From: Isohypsibius dastychi
Taxonomy: Eukaryota > Tardigrada > Eutardigrada > Parachela > Isohypsibiidae
NCBI GenBank assembly: GCA_034696485.1
Contig: JAQIWT010001215.1
Span: forward strand, 1-11,889
Direction: 5' to 3'
Length of the DNA stretch: 11,889 nt
Shown: positions 1 to 7,241 of the stretch, in pieces
How positions within the stretch are numbered: position 1 is the first letter of the stretch
Layout of the letters: each line of letters begins with the position of its first letter
Translations under genes and position numbers: made by a program
Notes under the pieces: model-generated
Seen by the model: the letters and a program-made list of their open reading frames with translations, nothing else
Told to the model about the DNA's origin: nothing
Databases searched by the model: none

Positions 1-79
1 TTGATTGGAATGCAGCCTAAACGGAAACCCTACCGGAAACCCGCGATCTAAGGGAGCGAGTCTATAAGACGTTTTTTAC

Positions 80-1582
80 CTGTCCATAAGAGCGTCTTCC
101 AAAAGCGGTGTGACCGCGTAAATATAATCTTTTCCCATTTCTCCGATATTCAAACATGAACGAAATCGCTTTCAAGACACCATTCTGGACGTTCAATTCC
201 GGGACACGGTACTCGTTCATCAGCGCCGGCAAAACAGTGAACGGCGAACATGTTTCAGCCACGATAGCAATAGCCACTGTTGTACAAACACGATTCTGTC
301 GTTCTTGGACTTTCAAGTTGTTCAACAGTGTGGCCAGAACGTCATGAGGCCCAATGGCTTTGGCGATGTAACCGAAGGTGTTGACGGTGGCTCGACGGAT
401 GGCCTTCTTATGAGCTTTCAGTAATTCCAACAACTCAAAACAAATTCGCATCCATTCGCGAGCGCTGACGTACTCTGCTCCACGATCGGCAATTCGACCG
501 ACCAAATCAATGCAATTTTCCTGGACTTTCTCGTGACGATTCTTCAAAATCGGGGTAAGTCGAGGCAGCAGGTCCTTAATTGGCGGCGTCATTTTTGTCA
601 TCCCGATAACGTTGACAATTCCTGAAATAACATTTTCATTCACATGATTTGTTGTATGAAATATATGATTATTCATTCAATGAAGATTTTATTGATTATC
701 ATTTATTATCCATACGAAATTGTATTTAAATGAATTAACGTTGTTAAGAATTTCCAGTTGTCAAAAACTCACCTTTCAACGCGCCCAAGATGCTTCCAAG
801 CACTTCCGGGTATTCCTCCCCCAAATATTCGTACAAAACAACTCCAAGATGCCCCATGAGTTTCTCTTCATTGCAGAGCTTCATAACACCGGCAACTTTA
901 GCAATCAGATCGGCAGCTTGCTGACGGACTTTCGCTGCTTTGTTGTTCAAACGCCACAAAATAGTTCCGCAAATCTGTGGCAGATATGGCTTGCACCGTT
1001 TTCCAAGCGAATTCACAACCATACCAAAGCCACTCAGCATGACCACATCCTCTGTGGTCTGTTCCTGGAATGCGTACAAAATTCCGTCGATGAGAAGTTC
1101 TTCCAATCGGGCATCAATATCCGCCGAACCAAGAGCCTCCAAAACTTTCTCAATAGTCTCCACAACCATCTTCCGGTACTGTTCATTCTCATCCTTCAAG
1201 TCATCCACAATCTTCGTAACAATCGTCGAAGTTCCCACCTTGTTCGCAATTTCCACCGTCGTTTCCACCAGCTGTTTATAATTCCGTTTATCCAACGCCA
1301 TTCGGTGATTCCGAAAAGCGCGGAAAAAATGAGGCAGAATCTCGGTTTTAATATATTCCGCCTCAACTCCTTCCGTTCCACAGCAGTGCTTCACAACTTT
1401 CAAGACGATTTTCTTGATTTCCTCATCCGGAGATGAAAATTCGCGAATCAGGATAATCATCACCTCTCTGGTATAATAGCTGGCATATTCCACGTCCATC
1501 AACGGAATCAAAAATCCAATGGCTTTCAAAAATGCAGCCAGACCTTTTTCTCGATGAGTTCGGATACCGTGCCACAATAATT
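80..1582 (-). CDS. SF3B1: Splicing factor 3B subunit 1, central HEAT-repeat exons (partial)
   Basis: This encodes part of the scaffold subunit of the SF3b complex, which in U2 snRNP clamps the branch-site helix in the nucleus. Two exons are visible: 1582-773 and 621-80, joined by a 151-base intron (donor GTGAGT at 772, acceptor TTTCAG ending at 622) and reading LK-G-IVNVIG across the junction. The protein is nearly identical to animal SF3B1, for example [27 protein letters not shown] and [20 protein letters not shown], and matches roughly human residues 730-1130, downstream of the K700 hotspot. A donor at 79-78 (AG|GTAAAA) sends the gene on past the left edge. The upstream boundary is either CAG ending at 1583 or TAG ending at 1587; an in-frame TAG at 1589-1587 rules out read-through. 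In the second exon two bases are missing near 145-148: the conserved [21 protein letters not shown] continues only after a frame change. The break could be an assembly indel or a young lesion; the family call is certain. Confidence 0.93.
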
Positions 1583-1842
1583 CTGCCTACCGTAGGGTCA
1601 AGTACAATCGGCCAAGTGTCGAGGGCTACACTTGGTAGTTTTGGACTTTGGAGTTTAGACCAAAACATATTTCTATTGACCTTCTGCACCGGTTGGAGCC
1701 AGTAATGCCAGAAGGGGTGACAACTGTGATTTTCCCTCGCAAGCTAGGCCGTGCACTGCACTGACATCAATCCGGCAGGGCGAGGGCTGCATTGGGAGGG
1801 GGCTCCGCCGCCAAATGCTATTTCGGACAAGCTGACGCGGCG
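1583..1842. other. Spacer between SF3B1 exon and membrane-protein gene
   Basis: I find no recognisable gene here. The preceding SF3B1 exon should lie in this direction on the minus strand, but none of its expected conserved peptide (the segment before LW-GIR) is readable in any frame between here and base 2600. The stretch from about 1730 to 1850 is more GC-rich than its surroundings and contains the short palindrome GTGCACTGCAC near 1751, so it could include the promoter or 5' leader of the plus-strand gene that follows. That is inference from position only. Confidence 0.4.
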
Positions 1843-2461
1843 ATGCCCGATGTGGTTGCTGTGTTTTCAGTCTGCTTCAGTTTATTAGACAGATTCATGG
1901 GTGACGTTTGCAAGTATGATCACAGTATCGAATTCATTCTTTTCGTTCTGCTCTTCTTTTTTAATATCCTCGGAAGGAGCATTCTGGATATTTGTCGGAA
2001 TCATAAGTCTGGTGAAGCTAATCTTTATTTACAATACCCCGGGACAGCAACACTTCCCCACCTGGCTCGCCCAGGTGGCAGCATGGATCCGAATGACCCA
2101 GGGAATTCTTCTTTTTGGGGGTGAGTCTGGATTGATGTCGAACGTGGACGAAGCTCTGCAGTTTTTATCATTGCAGGTTGGAATGTTTATCGGCAAGATC
2201 ATGGGGTCACCATCAATTTTGCCCTGCTCTGCCTTTTACCTGGCCTGAAAGAAGACAGGAAAGTGCATGGAGCGGTGACATACTTGATGTGGTGGCTCCT
2301 CATGGCACTCGAAATCTATTTTCCCCAGGACAGAAGTACAGGTAAGTGGCAAGATCATCTAAAAAGCGGAAATTAATGTGTGATTGTTTTCAGGAATTAC
2401 CCTCACCACCATGGGTTTTTTAAATATAGTTCTTGCGTTCATGACGCGATGCAGTTTCTGA
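1843..2461 (+). CDS. Small multi-pass membrane protein of unknown family (four-exon model)
   Basis: I do not recognise this protein. The model joins exons 1843-1900, 1977-2120, 2177-2341 and 2394-2461 through introns of 76, 56 and 52 bases. Donors are GTGACG, GTGAGT and GTAAGT; acceptors are GGAAG, TTGCAG and TTTCAG. Every junction is phase 1, giving 144 residues with no stop until TGA at 2459. The product is strongly hydrophobic, with likely membrane segments near residues 19-38, 50-68, 79-91, 100-116 and 126-140. Charged loops (KEDRK, PQDRS) lie between them, and aromatic stretches such as TYLMWWLLMALEIYF are typical of membrane helices. The first exon is the least certain part: an ATG at 1916 without the first intron would give an alternative 145-residue protein with the same later portion. 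The start near DRFMG-FWIFVGIISLVKL loosely resembles small DoxX-like four-helix proteins, but that is only an impression. Its last exon is followed at once by the Hsp90 gene on the same strand. Confidence 0.6.
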
Positions 2462-2525
2462 GTAACGAGCAGTTGCTACTTCCGGGTAGTAAAGTGAGTT
2501 ACATGCGGTTTTTTGTTCAAGATTA

Positions 2526-2577
2526 TTCGTGAATGAATATATTCTTGATTTTCATGAGCTTCTAATGGTGAATGTTC
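2526..2577 (+). promoter_or_regulatory. Candidate heat-shock element cluster upstream of the Hsp90 exon
   Basis: Inverted nGAAn/nTTCn units cluster here: TTC-2-GAA at 2526-2533, TTC-2-GAG-1-TTC at 2551-2562, and GAA-2-TTC at 2570-2577. Heat-shock factor binds alternating GAA and TTC units at this spacing, and Hsp90 genes are classic targets, so the position fits. The units are short, some are imperfect, and the region is AT-rich, so chance occurrence is quite possible. If the exon at 2449-2493 is real, these sites lie inside the first intron. Confidence 0.25.
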
Positions 2578-2613
2578 GGAGATCGATTGATGACCTCATT
2601 TTTCTCATTTTAG

Positions 2614-4967
2614 CTGGTGAGCTTGATCATCAACACCTTCTACAGCAACACGGAAATTTTCCTTCGCGACCTGATCAGCAATGCTTCAGATGCGCTTGAT
2701 AAAGTTCGATATCTCAGTTTCACGGATCCCAAACAGCTGGAAACCGCGAAGGGCCTCTTCATCAAGATCACCCCCAACAAGAATGATCGCACCTTAACCA
2801 TCCGCGATACCGGAGTTGGGATGACCAAAGCCGACCTTGTCAACCATCTCGGAACGATTGCTAAGTCCGCAACCAAGGCTTTCGTGGAGGCCCTGCAAGC
2901 TGGAGCTGACATCAGCGTGATTGGGCAATTTGGAGTCGGGTTCTACTCAGCGTACCTTGTCGCCGATCGTGTTTCTGTCCGCAGTAAACACAACGATGAC
3001 GAGCAGTATATTTGGGAAAGCAGTGCCGGAGGATCTTTCACCATTCGCCCAGATCACGGGGAACCCCTTGGCCGCGGAACTGAAATCACTCTTTTCATGA
3101 AGGAGGATCAGGCGGAATACCTCGAGGAAAAGAAAGTGAAGGAGGTCATTAAGAAGCACAGCCAGTTTATCGGCTATCCCATCTACTTGGTCGTCGAGAA
3201 GGAATGCGATAAGGAGTTGGAAGAAGAACCGGAAGCGGAAGAGAAGAAAGAAGGTAAGCGTGAAATTTGGTTCAGAAGTTCTGTTATCATTTTGCAACAT
3301 GTTCTTCATTTTGTAACTTCTGTTCTTTTAATAGGAGAAGAGAAGGAGGAAAAGAAGGAAGATGAGGAGCCAAAAGTCGAAGATGCCGGTTCAGATGACG
3401 AGGCGGAAGACAAGAAGGACAAGAAGAAGAAAAAGACCGTCAAGGAAAAGTACTTGGAGGGTGAGCAGCTGAACAAGACCAAACCTTTGTGGACGCGTAA
3501 TCCGGAAGACATTAGCCAAGAGGAGCACGCTGAATCCTACAAGAGCCTCACCAACGACTGGGAGGATCATCTTGCCGTCAAGCATTTCTCTGTTGAAGGT
3601 CAGCTGGAATTCCGCGCTCTGTTGTTCGTGCCTCGTCGCGCTCCCTTCGATCTCTTCGAGAACAAGAAGCAGAAGAACAACATCAAGCTTTATGTCCGCC
3701 GAGTTTTCATCATGGAGAACTGCGAGGAAATCATTCCAGATTACCTGAACTTCGTCAAAGGAGTTGTCGACAGTGAAGATCTTCCCTTGAACATCTCCCG
3801 CGAAATGCTCCAACAGAACAAGGTCCTGAAGGTCATCCGGAAGAATTTGGTCAAGAAGTGCATGGAGCTCTTCGAGGAGATCGCTGAAAACAAGGATCAG
3901 TACAAGAAGTTCTACGAGCAGTTCGGAAAGAATATGAAGTTGGGCATCCACGAGGATCATACTCACCGCAAGAAGTTGGCCGAATTCCTCCGATACTACA
4001 CTTCTGCCAGTGGGGATGAGATGGTTGGATTCAAAGATTACGTCAGCCGCATGAAGGATGACCAGAAGCACATCTACTACATCACCGGCGAGAACAAGGA
4101 AGTCGTGACTGAATCTCCATTTGTCGAGCGTCTTCGCAAGCGCGGTTTGGAAGTAATCTACATGATTGACCCCATTGATGAGTATGCCGTCCAGCAGCTG
4201 AAGGAGTTCGATGGAAAGCCTCTTACTGCAGTTACCAAAGAAGGATTGGAACTTCCGGGTGATGAAGATCAGAAGAAGAAATACGAGGAAGCCAAAGCCA
4301 AATTCGAAGGATTGTGCAAGGTGAGTTACCTGGGCTCGAGATTTTCTTCTTCTTCAAGCTAATTGCAGAAAATAATTTTGGTTATTTCAGGTTGACTTTC
4401 GATAAAATTGAAATATGGTTTCCAGAGAGCTTTTTTTTTGCTGGACAACATTTTTACTCGACTAAATATTTCTTGTTTTTTCAGGTTATGAAAGACGTGT
4501 TGGACAAGAAAGTGGGAAAAGTCACTGTCAGCAACCGCCTGGTTTCCACTCCGTGCTGTATCGTCACAAACCAGTACGGTTGGTCTGCCAACATGGAGCA
4601 AATCATGAAAGCTCAAGCTCTCCGTGACACAAGCACAATGGGTTACATGGCAGCCAAGCACCTGGAAATCAATCCAAATCATCCAATCATCGAAGCTCTC
4701 CGTCAAAAAGCCGGTCAGGACAAGAATCACGAGTCGATCACAGATCTCATCGTTCTCCTCTATGAGACTTCGCTTCTCAGCTCTGGTTTCTTGCTGGAAG
4801 AGCCGCAAAATCATGCCGGACGCATCTACAGAATGATCCAGTTGGGATTGGGTATCGATGAGCATGAAGGTGCTAGTGATGCTGCTTTGGAGGAAGTTGG
4901 TGGTGCTGAAGATGTCCCACCTTTCGAAGGAGACGATGGAGCCAGCAAGATGGAAGAAGTTGATTAA
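2614..4967 (+). CDS. Hsp90: Cytosolic Hsp90 molecular chaperone, first coding segment not found
   Basis: This is an ATP-dependent dimeric chaperone of the cytosol. Exons are 2614-3253, 3335-4320 and 4485-4967, with introns of 81 and 164 bases; together they give 702 residues against about 720 in the family. From the first visible codon (Leu in the usual LMSLIINTF, here LVSLIINTF) the order is: N-terminal GHKL ATPase (residues 1-205, DTGVGM at 65-70, GQFGVGF at 104-110), acidic/lysine-rich charged linker, middle domain with the catalytic-loop Arg in [12 protein letters not shown], and C-terminal dimerisation domain ending in MEEVD, the docking tail for TPR cochaperones. The exon follows a TTTTAG acceptor ending at 2613, and the usual 16 or so opening residues are absent upstream. 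The only splice-compatible in-frame start I see is ATG at 2449 with donor GTGAGT at 2494. Oddities are Asp for the catalytic Glu (LRD for LRE, 2668-2670), Ala for an invariant lid Gly (KSAT, 2869-2871), and one Lys missing in [10 protein letters not shown]. The family is certain; full function is not. Confidence 0.93.
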
Positions 4968-5126
4968 AGTCAAGTTGTACAAGAATATTCGTGCACTTTT
5001 CTGATCGACATTCTGCTTGAACTAGCATACTGTAGATCCGCTTTAGTATCTTTCTTTTTTTCCCCATTTTGTTTCTGAGTATGGCAGTTGTGAACGGTAT
5101 TCCTGAGAATGAGCTCGGTTGTTTAA

Positions 5127-5132
5127 AATAAA
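5127..5132 (+). promoter_or_regulatory. Polyadenylation signal of the Hsp90 gene
   Basis: A canonical AATAAA lies 160 bases after the Hsp90 stop codon and is followed within about 30 bases by a GT-rich stretch (GTTCTCGTTCGGGGTTTTT), as expected of an animal 3' end. It is the first AATAAA downstream of the stop. Confidence 0.6.
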
Positions 5133-5166
5133 CTGGGACTATTCGTTCTCGTTCGGGGTTTTTCAG

Positions 5167-6732
5167 TGTCGATCTCGAACACGGTCTTTTACTGAAATCC
5201 GGACATTCGATGAAACTTCTTGGGGTCACGAACCGATCGAATTCGAGGATTCTGATCAAACATCGGCTTTACGATGGCCGCGAAGGCATCAGGAGACATT
5301 GTGGTAATAAAACCTAGTAATAAAACCTAGTTTTCTAGTAAGGGGATCAAGTTTTTCCAAGAGAACCGATAAACTGGAAAGTAGATTGTTTAGAGCCACT
5401 TACGCCAACGAAAGGTCACTTCGGCTTTGCTTTTTTTAGGTGTGTGCACCTCATCTCCAGACCTCGGAGAATCTGCCACAAGGTCCAACACCAGACTATT
5501 CTGGTAATCCAACCTGTGGATGCTTCTGGAGCATCCAAAGATTTCGGTAGAAGAAAGTGGGAACATGTCTTTCAGTTCTCAAAATATGGTGAGCATCACG
5601 AATTGATTTGTGCTGACAGACTCTACCGATGTTTTTGTTTCTAGATAACCAAGCCACTAATCCGGGTCCAACTGAAATGTTCAGTCGGGCATCTTCCGGC
5701 TTCTCCGCTTACTTTCCAAAAAAAGCCAGCTCACTTCTTATCGGCGCACCTGGATATTTTGACGGCGTCGGTTCTGTATCTCACAATGAATATTCTCTGA
5801 TGGATTCTAATGACATCGAAGAAAAATACTGCACCGACGAGGATATCTGTTATCTGGGATATTCGTTATCATCCGGGTATATTTTCGGAAACAGCACGGA
5901 ATACTACGTAGCCGGAATGCCGCGAGCCAACTCTTCCGGAATGGCAGCAATCTACCGGTTTCCAGAAGACGGAAAATCAACATATTCGGCTTACATGCAA
6001 ACCGTGCTGTCTTCTTTTCTGTTCTTTCTTAGTGGCAGTTATTGCGGCGTAAAAATTGGATACTCTGTGCTGGTTGTGGATATAAACAATGATGGACGCG
6101 CAGATGTCATCGTCGGGGCTCCTAAACGCCGGACTCGATGATGAAGGATTCGTTTACATTTTCTTGAGCCATACTGATTGGGTGAGCATCAAAAAAGATC
6201 ACATTATTGGTTTTTGTAAATTTTGTATCTCGTTCTTGTTTGCAGGCGCGAACAGCTTTGAATACCGTTCTTCGTGCTGATCTGACCCCAAATTCGACAT
6301 CTCTTTTTACATCCGGTCAATCCAGCACAACCGATCCGCACTCTCACTATGGAACATCTTTAGCCGAACTTGGTGACCTTAACGGCGATGGGTATCAAGG
6401 TACCACTTCTTCATCTTTTTGTCATAAAACATGTGCTTCCTTTGTGATTTGCTTAAACTTTAGATTTCGCGGTGCACCGTTTGGTGATGGCGGTTTTGTT
6501 ACCATTCATTACGGATCTGCATCGGGCGTCAATTTGAAATTCACGAAGCGAATCAGTTCTGGAAAGCGTGGATTTGGATATTCCATTCTCGGGAACCTTG
6601 ACGTGGGCGAAAATGGAGTAAATGGTACATTGCCATTAATTGCACCATTTATAAACCTCAACTGCCCTTAATCATTTTTGGTGTAGACATGCTTATCGGT
6701 AGCATTCTGGAAGATAAAGTGGCGTTATTTCG
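5167..6732 (+). pseudogene. Truncated, frameshifted duplicate of integrin alpha propeller exons
   Basis: This is a decayed copy of exons 2-7 of the integrin gene at 7242-11514. Matching exons are about 5167-5303 (only its 3' end clearly aligns), 5440-5588, 5645-6181, 6246-6399, 6464-6624 and 6687-6732. The introns between them also match those of the intact gene, so it is a DNA duplicate and not a retrocopy. By my alignment exon 5 differs at about 14 of 154 bases and exon 7 at 1 of 46. Disruptions are: no signal-peptide exon; a frame conflict with TGA just before IGFTMAAKASGDIV in exon 2; a 14-base deletion in exon 3; one extra A near 6122-6126 in exon 4, which ends the frame at TGA soon after; a 4-base deletion at the start of exon 6; and no leg, membrane or tail exons. 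The indels never sum back into frame. The third calcium loop also reads DVGENG where the intact gene has DVDENG. It begins just beyond the Hsp90 polyadenylation signal. It might still be transcribed, but no intact integrin can come from it. Confidence 0.85.
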
Positions 6733-6771
6733 GTACGGTGACTTACAGTGCTCGTAGATTATTCGCAGATT
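5262..6771 (+). repeat. Tandem duplication, upstream unit (partner 7684-9212)
   Basis: Exons and introns here align collinearly with 7684-9212, offset by about 2.42-2.44 kb in the same orientation. Similarity starts near TCGGCTTTACG (partner TCGGCTTGACG) and runs into the intron after exon 7, fading near GATTATTCGCAGATT (partner AATTATTCGGCGAAT). Beyond that point the upstream unit continues into a hairpin, whereas the downstream unit continues into exon 8. The limits were judged by eye and may shift by tens of bases. Confidence 0.8.
5305..5330 (+). repeat. Perfect 13-base direct repeat, two copies
   Basis: The unit TAATAAAACCTAG occurs twice back to back directly after the donor of the degenerate exon 2. 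The intact gene lacks it at the matching intron position. Each unit contains AATAAA, so it could serve by chance as a backup polyadenylation signal for Hsp90 transcripts. It is most simply a slippage duplication. Confidence 0.85.
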
Positions 6772-6818
6772 ATCCTAACTATACAGCGTTGTCCTGGACG
6801 ACGCTGTATAGTCAGGAT
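6772..6818. repeat. Near-perfect 23-base inverted repeat (hairpin) at duplication edge
   Basis: The arms 6772-6794 and 6796-6818 pair at 21 Watson-Crick positions, with one G-T wobble (6790/6800), one A-C mismatch (6777/6813) and a single-base centre at 6795. It starts about where similarity between the pseudogene and the intact integrin gene ends. There is no T-run after it, and it lies in non-coding DNA. It may be a foldback element remnant or a product of the rearrangement. Confidence 0.85.
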
Positions 6819-7241
6819 TTCTCCCTAAACATCCGAACTCATGTAATATCGACTTTCCTTACGGTACTTGTTTTTCGGTTGTTTTGAATGGACTTGATCG
6901 ACTTCTTAGGTGACAGATTACATTACAAAAATGTAAAATATCTTTAAATTATTTGTAAATATCTATAAAATGCCACGAATCTAGTCCAGCGGGTCTACTA
7001 TACTATGGACGGTTTTTGAAATGACTCAACGGTGTGCGCGTGTATTATCGTACAAGCACGATGAATTTTTTAGATGACGAATTCTGCCATTTCCGGTGTA
7101 GCAAAAACACTCAGATTCGGCTGCAGACAGCGCAGCGCTTGTTTTACACACCCTAGATCGCAATCGCGATCTGCATCCACTTCTTCGACAAATTGCTCAA
7201 ATCTCTTAACAAACGACTCTGAGAACAGTAAACGTGCTGAC
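6819..7241 (+). other. Non-coding region upstream of the intact integrin gene
   Basis: I see no gene in this stretch, so it probably holds the promoter and 5' leader of the integrin gene. An AT-rich segment at 6918-6970 contains the inverted repeat TTACATT-ACAAA-AATGTAA and ends in TATAAAA. A second perfect inverted repeat, AGATCGC-AATC-GCGATCT, lies at 7155-7172. An ATG at 7074 is in frame with the integrin start and could add 56 residues, but those residues are Ser/Arg-rich and would bury the signal peptide. Confidence 0.5.
6964..6970 (+). promoter_or_regulatory. Candidate TATA box of the integrin gene
   Basis: TATAAAA lies about 270 bases before the integrin start codon and would place transcription start near 6995. 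No strong initiator is evident there, and the surroundings are AT-rich, so this is a weak call based on the motif and its position. Confidence 0.25.

Noticed and set aside
720-1436. 238-codon open frame on the plus strand across SF3B1
   Set aside because: It lies opposite an exon that encodes near-identical SF3B1 protein, and the predicted peptide has no recognisable features.
1423-1689. Minus-strand open frame overlapping the 5' edge of the SF3B1 exon
   Set aside because: It is in the wrong frame relative to conserved SF3B1 sequence, and the part beyond 1582 resembles nothing I know.
1792-2124. Unspliced plus-strand reading of 110 codons before the membrane protein
   Set aside because: It starts at TTG and ends in low-value sequence. 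Its first part is better used as exon 1 (from ATG 1843) spliced at 1900 to the frame that continues as a membrane protein.
3391-4071. 226-codon open frame on the minus strand inside Hsp90
   Set aside because: It is antisense to the strongly conserved Hsp90 middle domain. The leucine/valine-rich product reflects the codon bias of the true gene, and no independent domain is visible.
5440-6732. Upstream integrin copy as mutually exclusive alternative exons of the intact gene
   Set aside because: It lies upstream of the signal-peptide exon, and the 14-base, 1-base and 4-base indels break its frame, so it cannot supply interchangeable propeller exons.
6772-6818. Hairpin as an intrinsic bacterial-type terminator
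   Set aside because: There is no T-run after the stem, and all surrounding genes are eukaryotic.
7074-7241. In-frame upstream ATG as the integrin start
   Set aside because: It would add 56 Ser/Arg-rich residues before the hydrophobic signal core at IIFLLLV, which is inconsistent with a secreted N-terminus. ATG 7242 places the signal peptide correctly.
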